DNA of 64,000 nucleotides from Moritella yayanosii (GCF_900465055.1 NZ_LS483250.1:248001-312000); one strand, 5' to 3'; shown: positions 1 to 9,024, counted from the stretch's first letter. Translations and numbers: made by a program. Notes: generated by a model from the letters alone, not told the origin.

Positions 1-1478
1 GCACGGGCGGCTTCAATAGCTGCATTTAAAGCAAGTAGGTTGGTTTGATCGGCAATACCACCAATGACTGAAAGTACAGTTCCAATCTGATGTGCGTCGT
101 CGTTTGTCGCTTGAATGCGCTGTGCCATGTCATCAACCTCGTCGACCAAAGATGCCACACTGTTCACTGCATTGTTCACCACAATTTGAGAGCGCGTTGC
201 TTCTTGTTTGGTCAATTCGGCGATTTCGGCAGATTGTTGAATACTTTCTGCCACTGAGGTTGCTGTTGCACTCATCTCATGGATAGCGGTCACAATCTGC
301 TCTGTTTCACTAGCGTGAGACAATAACACTGTCTCATTTTGTTGTGCTGAAGCACTTAGCTGGTCCACATTGGCCGAGATATCCTCTGTGGATGCTACAA
401 CCTGCAACATCATGTTTTGCAGATTGCTAACAAAATCATTAAACCCCTGACTAATATCGGCCAGATCATCTTGGCCGTGGACTTCCAATCTGCGTGTCAG
501 ATCGCCATTACCACTGGCCAGATCAAGTACTGCTGTTTTCAGATGCAGAATAGGTGTGTAGATACGTTTTACAATAATTACAATGGCAAAAATACTTAAT
601 AAAATGAGTGCTATGCCGGTGAAAATTGATTCTGTTATTACGGTATTAATTTTTGACATAACAGTAGCGTTATCGATAAAGACCATCAGGGTCCAATGCA
701 CATTGTCGGTTAAGTTAATACGTTTAAAATATCCGTCAAAATTGGTATCGAGATAGAAGAAGCTAATCATCCCTTGATCTTGTGCATCAAATGCTCGTTC
801 TAGCGGGGTAAATACAGGGTCGACCTGTGAAGGGGTTTTGCCTAAATCGTTGGGATCATCACTGGCAATAAACACATTGTTATTATCGACTAATGTAGCT
901 GCACCGCCGGCGAAGCGGATCTTCTGTATTTGTCTGATAACGCGATCTAATTGTAAATCGCCCAGTAAGACGCCAGAGAACCTGCCATTGTCATATATTG
1001 GGGTTGCTATACTGATGACCTGTTTTTTTGTGATGGAATCAATATAAATATCGGTGACAGAGGTTTTCCTCGTACTTTGGGCTAGCTTATACCAGGCTCG
1101 CTGTTTGAATGTGTCCGAAACAGGTAAAACACCGTCATCACCACCCTTAGCTACAAATGTAGTGCCATTTTCGTAAGCAACTGCAACATTTGACATGCTG
1201 CTGGATTCGGCGATAATGCGTACTAAGCTTAAGTTTTCATTAGTGCTTAACTGCTGAGAAAAGTGAGGGCTACTGTTATTTATAACGGTAATTTGGGCGG
1301 TTATCCAGTTTGTAATCTGAGAGGCGTGGCGTTCAACTTTATTTGTTGTGATGTTCGTAAGATTGCCGACCATTTCCTGTTTTAAGGTATTAATATTAAG
1401 AATACCCAGTGTTACCATAGAGATCGTTACCAATATGGCAACACTAATGTTAATTCTCTCTTTAAAACCTAAATGCAT
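1..1478 (-). CDS. Methyl-accepting chemotaxis protein (3' end beyond window)
   Basis: Transmembrane chemoreceptor that passes periplasmic ligand binding to CheA/CheW. The open frame starts at ATG 1478 (MHLGFKERINISVAIL) after a GGAG-type ribosome site and runs off the left edge after about 492 residues. A first membrane segment lies near residues 8-28. A periplasmic dCache-like region of about 240 residues follows (motifs YDNGRFSGVLLGDL and FDGYFKRI). A second membrane segment is near 280-302, then HAMP, then the coiled-coil signalling domain ending in LALNAAIEAAR, just before the hairpin tip. Only the C-terminal part is missing. The ligand is not predictable from sequence; amino-acid sensing is common for dCache receptors. 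It appears monocistronic at its 5' side. Confidence 0.93.
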   Translation of the reverse strand, partial: MHLGFKERINISVAILVTISMVTLGILNINTLKQEMVGNLTNITTNKVERHASQITNWITAQITVINNSSPHFSQQLSTNENLSLVRIIAESSSMSNVAVAYENGTTFVAKGGDDGVLPVSDTFKQRAWYKLAQSTRKTSVTDIYIDSITKKQVISIATPIYDNGRFSGVLLGDLQLDRVIRQIQKIRFAGGAATLVDNNNVFIASDDPNDLGKTPSQVDPVFTPLERAFDAQDQGMISFFYLDTNFDGYFKRINLTDNVHWTLMVFIDNATVMSKINTVITESIFTGIALILLSIFAIVIIVKRIYTPILHLKTAVLDLASGNGDLTRRLEVHGQDDLADISQGFNDFVSNLQNMMLQVVASTEDISANVDQLSASAQQNETVLLSHASETEQIVTAIHEMSATATSVAESIQQSAEIAELTKQEATRSQIVVNNAVNSVASLVDEVDDMAQRIQATNDDAHQIGTVLSVIGGIADQTNLLALNAAIEAAR

Positions 1479-1999
1479 CTATTTTTCTCCATCATCATGT
1501 ATATTTTCGATATTTAAAAGTGCGTGTATTGTTTAATGCGGAGGATTGTACTTTATTTACACGGTGTCGGCCATAAATAATTAAGGTAAGCCTTTGTATT
1601 TATTGATAAGATATTACTGATACCTGACTACCTGTCAGGTGATTGGGGCTGGGGGGATTCGTAGGACGCTATGCTCATGCTCGTTTTCATATGAATAAAA
1701 CGAACTTTTTATCATCTTTGACGTAAAACCCCGTCATTTATGCCGGGGATGTAAGTCATTCTGGCGAAGCGATGCTACCTACTACACATTAAATGCTTGT
1801 AAGAGGTTCGAGAAGACTAACGTAATCTAATGTTGCAATGCACGAACCGATGACGCCAAGAATCCTCTTCGTTCACGTAGAGGAGTGTCAAATCTAGTTA
1901 CTACTCAATAAGCACCTTGTTATACAAGTTTGTACATCATTATACCGTGATGCAATTAGTGGCCGACTACAGTTACTAATCACACCGTGACTTGATTGC
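1479..1999. other. Intergenic region holding a mini-element
   Basis: No coding frame is convincing here. The stretch holds the upstream region of the chemoreceptor, a small inverted repeat at 1622-1640 (ACCTGAC, 5-nt loop, GTCAGGT), and the IS200/IS605-like mini-element at 1707-1891. The remaining 100 bases lead to the TetR stop codon. Confidence 0.6.
1707..1891 (+). mobile_element. IS200/IS605-type non-autonomous mini-element, copy 1
   Basis: This 185-bp unit is repeated almost perfectly at 18525-18711: one substitution plus one 2-base indel over the whole length. Both ends carry subterminal hairpins, not terminal inverted repeats. The left one is CCCCG-TCATTTATGC-CGGGG; the right one is CCTCT-TCGTTCACGT-AGAGG. 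The right boundary ends TCAA and the left flank is TTTTAT. This is the architecture of single-strand-transposing IS200/IS605 elements, where TnpA recognises subterminal hairpins, and of their deletion derivatives (PATEs). An internal GGTTCG/CGAACC pair can fold the right half further. No tnpA or tnpB gene lies in the window, so movement would need a TnpA supplied elsewhere. The family assignment is inferred from structure. Confidence 0.7.
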
Positions 2000-2638
2000 T
2001 TAATTTTGCTCTAATCCGGGAAAATGACTGAGGGCAAGATCGGCGATGTTCTGTAACTCTGCTGCGCTGCTGCAGTCCGTTGCTTGGATCGTCATGCCCT
2101 GAATTATAGTCGCTAAGTATTGCGCAAGCGATTCAGCACTGTACTCCGTGGTCAAATCCCCTTGTTGTTGGGCAAGTTCCAAGCGTATTTTTAGTTCGTT
2201 TTGATGATTCCGGCGGCGACTTATCAATGCCTGCTTTACTGATTCACAGTCATCACTGCCCGTTAACGCACTTTGAATAAGCATGCAACCTTGGGGGTTA
2301 TTGTGATCGGCTAAACTTTTCGCTGCACCATTGAGCATGGCTGTAATAACCGCTTTGGCCGTTGCTTCTTCTAATGCTGGACGGAAATAACCACAGGGTC
2401 TTTGTTCATATAAATCCACTGCTTTAAGGAATAATCCTTCTTTATTACCAAAGGTTGAATACAGGCTGGGCTTGTTGATCCCCATGGCTTTGGTGAGATC
2501 ACTCAGTGACGCGCCTTCATAACCTTTAGCCCAAAATACCACTAATGCCTTCTCTAAGACGTCATCAACATCGAAGCCTTTAGGGCGACCAACGCAACTT
2601 GTTTTAGACATATTTTTTAGACCTTTTATTACCTTCAT
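2000..2638 (-). CDS. TetR/AcrR-family repressor of the divergent RND efflux operon
   Basis: One-component transcription regulator, 212 residues (203 if translation begins at the internal Met of MSKTSCVGRPKGF, position 2611, which matches family N-termini better). The N-terminal helix-turn-helix is clear: GYEGASLSDLTKAMGINKPS followed by LYSTFGNKEGLFLKA. The remaining ~140 residues form the ligand-binding helical domain. It is divergent from the efflux genes starting at 2910, and the gap contains three palindromic sites, the usual layout for an AcrR/NfxB-like local repressor. The inducer is unknown. Confidence 0.9.
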   Translation of the reverse strand: MKVIKGLKNMSKTSCVGRPKGFDVDDVLEKALVVFWAKGYEGASLSDLTKAMGINKPSLYSTFGNKEGLFLKAVDLYEQRPCGYFRPALEEATAKAVITAMLNGAAKSLADHNNPQGCMLIQSALTGSDDCESVKQALISRRRNHQNELKIRLELAQQQGDLTTEYSAESLAQYLATIIQGMTIQATDCSSAAELQNIADLALSHFPGLEQN

Positions 2639-2726
2639 TTATGCGCATAGGATAGACAGAGTGTTGTCTTCTGTCCAGTGTCTTTACAGACGAAAACGAT
2701 TGACTCTATTTGAAAATTGTATAACA

Positions 2727-2810
2727 TACCGATCGGTACATAATAATTTGTACCTATCGGTATGTAAAGGTTTTATTAACTTGCACATAAAAAGCATACC
2801 AATTGGTATG
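2727..2810. promoter_or_regulatory. TetR-type operator cluster between repressor and RND operon
   Basis: Three related sites are visible: a perfect 12-bp palindrome TACCGATCGGTA (2727-2738), an imperfect copy TACCTATCGGTA (2751-2762), and a perfect 16-bp palindrome CATACCAATTGGTATG (2795-2810). All share the half-site TACC/GGTA with a 4-bp centre. They lie in the divergent promoter region, so binding by the adjacent TetR protein is the natural inference. The spacing of the first two (24 bp centre to centre) and of the second and third (46 bp) would allow multiple dimers. Confidence 0.8.
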
Positions 2811-2909
2811 AAATGATAGACCAATGCTGTGCAATAAGCGCCGTATCAACAGACACTCATTATCTTGATTTGCGGATTGCAAAACAGTGTAACGAAGGGA
2901 CACCATCAC

Positions 2910-4139
2910 ATGACAACAAGTAATATATTTCGCACATTTATGATCACCAGCTTAACAGCGCTGGTATTAACCGCGTGTGGTAGTGAACAATCGCCACAAT
3001 CGCAAACTCAGAGTCTACCAGCACCCAAAGTGAGTGTTGCCAAGGTGATAAACGAACCCGTCACGGAATGGGACGAATTTACTGGCCGTTTAGAAGCACC
3101 CGAACAGGTCACCCTGATCCCTCGGGTGTCTGGTTATATCAATTCAGTGAATTTTGATGCCGGGGCCTTAGTGAAAAAAGGCGCTATTTTATTCCAAATC
3201 GATCCCAATGTTTTTACGGCGGAAGTACTGCGCTTAAAAGCGAAATTAAGCAGTGCGACAGTGGCTGAGAAATTGGCGAAAAATGATTATCAGCGTGCTT
3301 TTAAATTATATAACAAAAATGCTGTTTCAGAAGAGTTAATCGAGACCCGCCAAGCGAATATGCATCAAACCACGGCGGAAGTCGCTTCGGTTAAAGCCAC
3401 GTTAATGAGTGCCGAACTCGATCTTGCTTATACGCGGGTTAAAGCGCCTATTTCTGGACGTGTTTCTTATGCCAGCGTCACTATGGGTAACTATGTGACT
3501 GCGGGGAAAACACAGTTAACCAGTCTGGTATCAACCGCGCATATGTATGCTTATTTTGATGTTGATGAACAGACCTACCTTAAATATGTGCAGTTAACGG
3601 CGCAGCATAAACGTAACGATCAACGTTCTGATGGCAACCCGGTATTTATGGCGTTGGCGAATGAAAGTGATTTTACCCATATCGGTGTGATTGATTTTGT
3701 TGATAATGCGATTAACCGCAACACGGGTACTATCCGGGTCAGAGCGCGATTTGCTAATCTCGACAGTGATTTATTACCGGGGTTATTTACCCGTTTACGT
3801 ATTGCCGGCAGTGCCACTTATAATGGAATTTTGATTGACGATAAAGCCATTGGTACGGACTTAAATAACAAATTTGTGTTAGTTGTCGGTGCTGACAATA
3901 AACTGCAATACCGAGGTATTTCACTGGGTGAAAAAGTGCAAGGCCTGCGGATCGTGACCCAAGGTTTATCTGCTGACGACCAGATTGTGGTGAATGGGTT
4001 GCAAAAGGTACGGCCAAATATGGTCATCGAACCGAATATGGTGGAAATGGCCACAGCCGATAATTTATCGGCATTGCGTCATGACCAAGCGGTATTAGAA
4101 CAAGCGCGCGAATTAGTATTAACACGAGTGGTGAGATAA
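2910..4139 (+). CDS. RND efflux periplasmic adaptor lipoprotein (AcrA/MexE type)
   Basis: Membrane-fusion protein linking the inner-membrane RND pump to an outer-membrane channel. The start at 2910 (MTTSNIFRTF) follows an AAGGGA ribosome site; the frame stays open further upstream, but the lipoprotein signal begins here. The lipobox is LTAC, giving an acylated Cys near residue 23. A lipoyl/barrel-sandwich half is visible at VTLIPRVSGYINSVNFDAGA with GALVKKGAILFQIDP, then an alpha-hairpin (residues ~105-170), the second half-motif APISGRVSYASV, and the beta-barrel and membrane-proximal domains. The stop is followed 2 bases later by the pump gene, so the two are cotranscribed. No TolC-like gene is adjacent, so the pump presumably uses a channel encoded elsewhere. 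Confidence 0.95.
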   Translation: MTTSNIFRTFMITSLTALVLTACGSEQSPQSQTQSLPAPKVSVAKVINEPVTEWDEFTGRLEAPEQVTLIPRVSGYINSVNFDAGALVKKGAILFQIDPNVFTAEVLRLKAKLSSATVAEKLAKNDYQRAFKLYNKNAVSEELIETRQANMHQTTAEVASVKATLMSAELDLAYTRVKAPISGRVSYASVTMGNYVTAGKTQLTSLVSTAHMYAYFDVDEQTYLKYVQLTAQHKRNDQRSDGNPVFMALANESDFTHIGVIDFVDNAINRNTGTIRVRARFANLDSDLLPGLFTRLRIAGSATYNGILIDDKAIGTDLNNKFVLVVGADNKLQYRGISLGEKVQGLRIVTQGLSADDQIVVNGLQKVRPNMVIEPNMVEMATADNLSALRHDQAVLEQARELVLTRVVR

Positions 4140-4141
4140 AT

Positions 4142-7100
4142 ATGTTTTCTCAATTTTTTATTAAAAGACCGATCTTTGCAGCCGTGATCTCATTGCTGTT
4201 TTTTATCTCGGGTGCGATATCCGTCGGTTTAATGCCGATCACTGAATATCCCGAAGTGGTGCCGCCAACGGTGGTGGTATCGGCAAGTTATCCGGGAGCA
4301 AATCCGAAAGTGATTGCCGAAACCGTCGCGTCCCCCTTAGAGCAAGCCATTAATGGGGTGGAAAACATGTTGTACATGTCTTCACAAGCCACCTCGGATG
4401 GTCTGTTAACATTAACAGTCACGTTTGAGATCGGTAGCGATGTTGATAAAGCCCAAAGCCAAGTACAAAGTCGCGTTGATCGTGCGGTACCGCGATTACC
4501 TGAAGAGGTCCAGCGTTTAGGGGTGGTAACAAAAAAATCATCACCCAATTTAACTATGTTGGTGCATTTAATAGCGCCTGATAACCGTTATGACATGTTG
4601 TATTTATCCAACTACGCAGCGTTAAACGTAAAAGATGAACTAGCACGTATCGAAGGCGTTGGCGCAGTAAACTTGTTTGGGGCGAGTGAATACAGTTTAC
4701 GTATTTGGCTCGATCCCAATAAAGTAGCGTCGCTGGGACTCGCGCCAGCAGATATTTTAAAAGCAGTGCGTGAACAGAATAAACAAGCGGCTGCCGGTAG
4801 TTTAGGTGCGCAGCCAAGTGGCGCTGATTTTCAGTTACTGATTAATGTGAAAGGGCGTTTATCGACCCCAGAAGAATTCGAAGACATTATCATTCGTGTG
4901 GGCGGGCAGGGCGAGATCATCCGCTTAAAAGATGTAGCACGGGTTGAGATTGGTGCGCAAACGTATGCACTGCGTTCATTACTTGATAATAAAGAAGCAA
5001 TTGCGATGGGCGTGTTCCAAGCATCGGGCTCTAATGCGATCCAGATCTCGGATGATGTACGTGCCACTATGGAGCGCTTATCACTGAACTTCCCGGATGG
5101 TTTAGACTATGCCATTGTTTATGACCCGACGGTTTTTGTACGTGGTTCGATTGAAGCGGTAGTGAAAACCCTGTTCGAAGCGGTATTACTGGTAGTGTTA
5201 GTGGTGGTGCTGTTTTTACAAACATGGCGCGCGTCTATCATTCCATTGGTTGCCGTGCCTGTGTCCTTAGTCGGTACGTTTGCATTCATGTATCTCATGG
5301 GCTTTTCATTAAACGCTTTATCCTTATTTGGGCTGGTGTTAGCCATTGGTATTGTCGTGGATGACGCCATTGTGGTGGTGGAAAATGTCGAACGTAATAT
5401 TGAGGAAGGTTTAGATCCTGTTGCGGCCACGCAAAAAGCGATGAAAGAAGTAACCGGACCGATTGTGGCAACGACGTTAGTACTCGCGGCGGTATTTATT
5501 CCCACTGCCTTTATGAGTGGCTTGACTGGGCAGTTTTATAAGCAATTTGCGTTAACGATCACTATCTCGACCTTTATTTCGGCGATTAACTCACTGACAT
5601 TAAGCCCCGCACTGTCGGCGTTATTGTTAAAAGGCAGAGATGAGCCGAAAGATAGATTAACCCGTGCGATGGACAAGCTGTTAGGCGGTTGGTTATTTAA
5701 CCCTTTTAACCGTTTATTTAATCGTGCATCGAAACGCTATACTTGGTTGGTGCGCAAAGTCATTCGTTTTGGCGGCATTATAGGCATCTTGTATGTTGGT
5801 TTAGTGGTGTTAACGGGAGTGCAATTTTCGCAAACGCCGACGGGTTACGTACCCGGACAAGATAAACAATACTTGGTGGCATTTGCGCAATTACCCGATG
5901 CGTCATCGTTAGATCGCACCGAGGCGGTGATCCGTAGAATGTCTGATATTGTCCTTGAGCATCCTGGGGTATTACATTCGGTGGCATTTCCTGGATTAAG
6001 TATTAACGGTTTCACCAACAGTCCCAATTCAGGTATTGTTTTTGTTACCTTGGATGAGTTTGAAAATAGAACCACGGCTGATTTGAGTGCTAATGCCATT
6101 GCCCAGCAACTGAACGCAAAATTTGCCGGAATTGAAGATGCCTTTATTGCCATTTTCCCACCACCACCAGTGCAAGGGCTGGGGACGATTGGCGGTTTCC
6201 GTTTACAAATTCTGGACAAAGCTAATTTAGGCTATGAAGCCTTGTATAAAGCCACCCAAGCAGTGCTATATAAAGCTTGGGCAGCACCGGAATTGACTGG
6301 GATATTTTCGAGTTATCAGGTCAATGTACCACAACTTGATTTAGATATTGACCGTACCAAAGCCAAGCAACAAGGAGTATCGTTGGACCAGATATTTCAA
6401 ACCTTGCAAACCTACATGGGCTCGAGTTACGTGAATGATTTTAACTTGTTTGGCCGCACCTACCAGGTGAAGATGCAAGCCGATGAATCCTTCCGACAAA
6501 CACCAGAGCAGGTGAGTCAGCTAAAAGTACCCAATCTACAGGGTGAGATGGTGCCATTGGGTTCATTTATTACTATTACGCAGTCATCAGGCCCTGATCG
6601 TGTGATGCGCTATAACGGGTATACTACCGCCGAAATTAATGGGGGACCAGCACCGGGTGTCAGCAGTGGTCAGGCGCAGGCGGCGATTGAAAAGATCCTT
6701 GATGAGACCTTGCCTGTTGGGATGAGCTACGAATGGACTGAAATTACCTACCAGCAGATCATTGCCGGTGATACTGGTATGATCGTGTTCCCATTGATTA
6801 TCTTGTTAGTATTTTTGGTGTTAGCTGCGCAATATGAAAGCTTGAGTTTGCCATTGGCGATCATCTTGATTATTCCGATGACGATATTGTCAGCCATCAG
6901 CGGGGTACTTCTGTATGGCGGTGATAACAATATCTTCACTCAAATTGGCTTGATTGTATTAGTCGGACTGGCCACTAAAAATGCTATTTTGATTGTCGAA
7001 TTCGCCAAAGAGAAACAGGATTCGGGCATGAATACGCTGGATGCAATTTTAGAATCGGCAAGATTACGTTTACGGCCTATCTTGATGACGTCGTTCGCAT

Positions 7101-7288
7101 TTATCATGGGAGTTGTGCCGATGGTGTTGTCGACGGGGGCTGGTTCTGAAATGCGTCAGGCCATGGGTGTTGCGGTATTCTCTGGGATGATCGGGGTAAC
7201 CGTCTTCGGCTTATTACTGACGCCGTTATTTTATTATGCGTTGGCCAAGCGTGGTGAAAGGAAACAGGCAGCGTTAGTTAATAATTAA
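4142..7288 (+). CDS. RND multidrug efflux permease, HAE1 family (AcrB/MexF-like)
   Basis: Proton-driven trimeric inner-membrane pump, 1048 residues, a normal length for the family. It begins MFSQFFIKRPIFAAVISLL, the canonical RND N-terminus. The proton-relay aspartate pair in TM4 is present in GIVVDDAIVVVENVER at about residues 407-408. The second-half motif GLATKNAILIVEFAKE and the duplicated TM1-6/TM7-12 architecture with two large periplasmic loops are intact. Substrates are not predictable. It is coupled to the adaptor gene and ends at a strong terminator. Regulation is most likely by the divergent TetR protein. Confidence 0.96.
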   Translation: MFSQFFIKRPIFAAVISLLFFISGAISVGLMPITEYPEVVPPTVVVSASYPGANPKVIAETVASPLEQAINGVENMLYMSSQATSDGLLTLTVTFEIGSDVDKAQSQVQSRVDRAVPRLPEEVQRLGVVTKKSSPNLTMLVHLIAPDNRYDMLYLSNYAALNVKDELARIEGVGAVNLFGASEYSLRIWLDPNKVASLGLAPADILKAVREQNKQAAAGSLGAQPSGADFQLLINVKGRLSTPEEFEDIIIRVGGQGEIIRLKDVARVEIGAQTYALRSLLDNKEAIAMGVFQASGSNAIQISDDVRATMERLSLNFPDGLDYAIVYDPTVFVRGSIEAVVKTLFEAVLLVVLVVVLFLQTWRASIIPLVAVPVSLVGTFAFMYLMGFSLNALSLFGLVLAIGIVVDDAIVVVENVERNIEEGLDPVAATQKAMKEVTGPIVATTLVLAAVFIPTAFMSGLTGQFYKQFALTITISTFISAINSLTLSPALSALLLKGRDEPKDRLTRAMDKLLGGWLFNPFNRLFNRASKRYTWLVRKVIRFGGIIGILYVGLVVLTGVQFSQTPTGYVPGQDKQYLVAFAQLPDASSLDRTEAVIRRMSDIVLEHPGVLHSVAFPGLSINGFTNSPNSGIVFVTLDEFENRTTADLSANAIAQQLNAKFAGIEDAFIAIFPPPPVQGLGTIGGFRLQILDKANLGYEALYKATQAVLYKAWAAPELTGIFSSYQVNVPQLDLDIDRTKAKQQGVSLDQIFQTLQTYMGSSYVNDFNLFGRTYQVKMQADESFRQTPEQVSQLKVPNLQGEMVPLGSFITITQSSGPDRVMRYNGYTTAEINGGPAPGVSSGQAQAAIEKILDETLPVGMSYEWTEITYQQIIAGDTGMIVFPLIILLVFLVLAAQYESLSLPLAIILIIPMTILSAISGVLLYGGDNNIFTQIGLIVLVGLATKNAILIVEFAKEKQDSGMNTLDAILESARLRLRPILMTSFAFIMGVVPMVLSTGAGSEMRQAMGVAVFSGMIGVTVFGLLLTPLFYYALAKRGERKQAALVNN

Positions 7289-7309
7289 ATTAACATCTAG
7301 CAAAATATA

Positions 7310-7340
7310 AAGGCGATATGGTATTCATATCGCCTTTTTT
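7310..7340 (+). terminator. Rho-independent terminator of RND operon
   Basis: The stem AAGGCGATATG pairs with CATATCGCCTT across a 5-base loop and is followed by a run of T, 22 bases after the permease stop codon. Confidence 0.9.
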
Positions 7341-7393
7341 GTTAATGTGCAGGGATAATATGGTCCAGTATCACTTCATATACCGTTTTGCAC
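7336..7393 (+). repeat. Diverged direct repeat A flanking the 7.5-8.9 kb cassette
   Basis: The sequence TTTTTGTTAATGTGCAGGG and the following ~40 bases recur at 8969-9024, with about three quarters of positions matching by eye (shared TTCATAT and TTGCAC blocks). The two copies bracket the membrane-protein gene pair and each starts at a T-run, so the cassette may have arrived with, or generated, a duplication of the region behind the RND terminator. Confidence 0.6.
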
Positions 7394-7557
7394 GCGACCT
7401 GTGTTGCAGTCGCATATTAATATGGTACTTATTTCATTCTTTCAACGTCAGTAAATAATGTAAAATTAAAACACTAAAATAACGATTGGTTTTAACGTTT
7501 TAATGTTGGTAGGTAAGCTTATTTAGAAAATAAGGCTCCTACTGGAAGGATGAAATA

Positions 7558-8484
7558 ATGATTGATGGATTAAACACTAGCCAAAATACCTATGAAATTT
7601 TAAAAGCATCGACCCTACGTTCACGCCTTGATATGAGCTTAGATATTAAAAAGATATTCAAAGCATTAGATTCAACTGCGGAAACAGAGGGCGCTGGGGT
7701 TATATTTATTGATGCTGAAAATGTCACTATAACGTTAAGAAAATTCAATTCAAATTGTAGAATTAATCCAATTAATGTTGTACTACGAGAACCTCCTAAA
7801 CATGTTACACCTATGGCTTATACTTCAAGGCTGACAAGTAATGTAAGGGAATCAAAATTAGTTGGTGAGGCCGTTGGAACTGCTCTCAGTTGTAGTTCGG
7901 CCGTTCTTGCGTGGGTAGTTGTTTTTGGCAGTGGAAGTATAATACCCCTGACAGGTGGTGCTAGTGCTGTTGTTACTTATATAGGATATTCCGCTGCAGC
8001 AGCGTCGACTTTACAATGCTTTGTAGGACTCGGCCGCACTGTGGCTGAAATTAAAGTTCCAGATAAGTTAGATTGGTTAGATAGTCAGGAGTGGTATCAA
8101 GAAACATCGGCGGCACTAGATGTGGTTTCACTTGGTGGTGCTATTATTTCTGGTGCCATTACGATTAAAATGGTGCAAAGGTTAACTATCACAGGTAAGT
8201 CAATGCCTAATATTTTAAAAGGGTTAACGAGGCAACAAAAGGCCAGATTAACAAAAGAAATTTATCGACAAAATATTCCAGGTATTTCGAATAAAATTTA
8301 TAAACAGTTAGTAAGAACTGGTGATGTCAAAAGGCGCTATTCACAAACACAAATTTCTGACGCAATTATTATTCAATTGAAAGATGCTCTTGGTGCCAGC
8401 TTAAGTTTTACTGGTAGTGCAATGGCGGGTAATGTTAATACACTTGCAGTCGGTTTATATGAGGAGCTTACCATTGAACACTAA
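7558..8484 (+). CDS. Uncharacterised protein with glycine-rich hydrophobic core
   Basis: 308 residues, function not recognised. It starts at 7558 after GGAAGGATGAAATA, a strong ribosome site. The first ~100 residues are soluble and mixed alpha/beta (SLDIKKIFKALDSTAETEGA, then GVIFIDAENVTITLRKF). Residues ~101-160 are a strongly hydrophobic, Gly/Ala/Ser-rich block suggestive of a membrane-inserting hairpin. A second such stretch is near 185-205 (LDVVSLGGAIISGAITIKMV), followed by a basic C-terminal domain. It is translationally coupled to the next gene by an 11-base overlap. The layout resembles membrane-active toxin/immunity or secreted-effector pairs, but that is only a hypothesis. Confidence 0.75.
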   Translation: MIDGLNTSQNTYEILKASTLRSRLDMSLDIKKIFKALDSTAETEGAGVIFIDAENVTITLRKFNSNCRINPINVVLREPPKHVTPMAYTSRLTSNVRESKLVGEAVGTALSCSSAVLAWVVVFGSGSIIPLTGGASAVVTYIGYSAAAASTLQCFVGLGRTVAEIKVPDKLDWLDSQEWYQETSAALDVVSLGGAIISGAITIKMVQRLTITGKSMPNILKGLTRQQKARLTKEIYRQNIPGISNKIYKQLVRTGDVKRRYSQTQISDAIIIQLKDALGASLSFTGSAMAGNVNTLAVGLYEELTIEH

Positions 8485-8944
8485 CGAAGATGATTACGTA
8501 TCATTGAGCTTTAAGATAATATTCGCTGGCCTCTCCGTTATCATGTTGTTAACTATGGGTGGTGGTTTATCCATGTTCGCTTTGGAGATGATGTTTAATA
8601 CTGGTGATAGCTTTGGTATTATTTGGTTTAGTGGTGCAGTCATTGGAACATTATTGGTTTGTATCCCTAATGGAATGATAGTTATTCATGGCTTAGCATT
8701 TTTTTCCAAATGGAATGTTTATAACTGTGCTTTTCAGTTAGGAGTCAATGTAATTTGGTTTATTTATGAAGGATTAGCTGACTGGCCCCTGCATACAATA
8801 AGTATCGCCTTTCCGTTGCTGTGTATGATCGTTCTGAGAAGTAGTTCATATGAACAGTTTGTTGAATATTATTATCATCTGAAAACTAATCGCAGACGCG
8901 AACGTGAAAAATTGAAGGCGGCTGTTGAGCGATTAAGGAAATAG
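8474..8944 (+). CDS. Small four-helix membrane protein, partner of the preceding gene
   Basis: About 156 residues, unrecognised. The best start is TTG 8474, because GAGGAG (8461-8466) sits at ideal spacing, inside the end of the upstream gene; in-frame ATGs at 8417 and 8459 lack a ribosome site. Four hydrophobic segments are visible (KIIFAGLSVIMLLTMGGG, GIIWFSGAVIGTLLVCIP, a segment around FQLGVNVIWFIYEG, and ISIAFPLLCMIVL), followed by a strongly charged C-terminal tail (NRRREREKLKAAVERLRK), presumably cytoplasmic. The tight coupling implies that it acts with the 308-residue protein, possibly as an inhibitor or anchor. Confidence 0.75.
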   Translation: MNTNEDDYVSLSFKIIFAGLSVIMLLTMGGGLSMFALEMMFNTGDSFGIIWFSGAVIGTLLVCIPNGMIVIHGLAFFSKWNVYNCAFQLGVNVIWFIYEGLADWPLHTISIAFPLLCMIVLRSSSYEQFVEYYYHLKTNRRREREKLKAAVERLRK

Positions 8945-8968
8945 CCAGGTCCAGCTTAAACTTCTGCT

Positions 8969-9024
8969 TTTTGTTAATGTGCAGGGGCAATATAGCCCCT
9001 GTACTATTTCATATCAACTTGCAC
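8969..9024 (+). repeat. Diverged direct repeat B flanking the cassette
   Basis: Partner of the repeat at 7336-7393. It begins TTTTTGTTAATGTGCAGGG and continues to a TTGCAC block, with small indels relative to the first copy. It lies 25 bases after the stop of the small membrane protein. Confidence 0.6.

Noticed and set aside
1707-1891. Mini-element considered as a tRNA or rRNA fragment because of a GGTTCGA-like TPsiC sequence
   Set aside because: No acceptor stem, no anticodon arm and no CCA end; the GGTTCG/CGAACC pair belongs to a hairpin of the repeat.
4288-6219. Several 60-128-codon open frames antisense to the RND permease
   Set aside because: They are the usual opposite-strand shadows of a long conserved gene, with Ser/Thr/Asn-rich composition and no ribosome sites.
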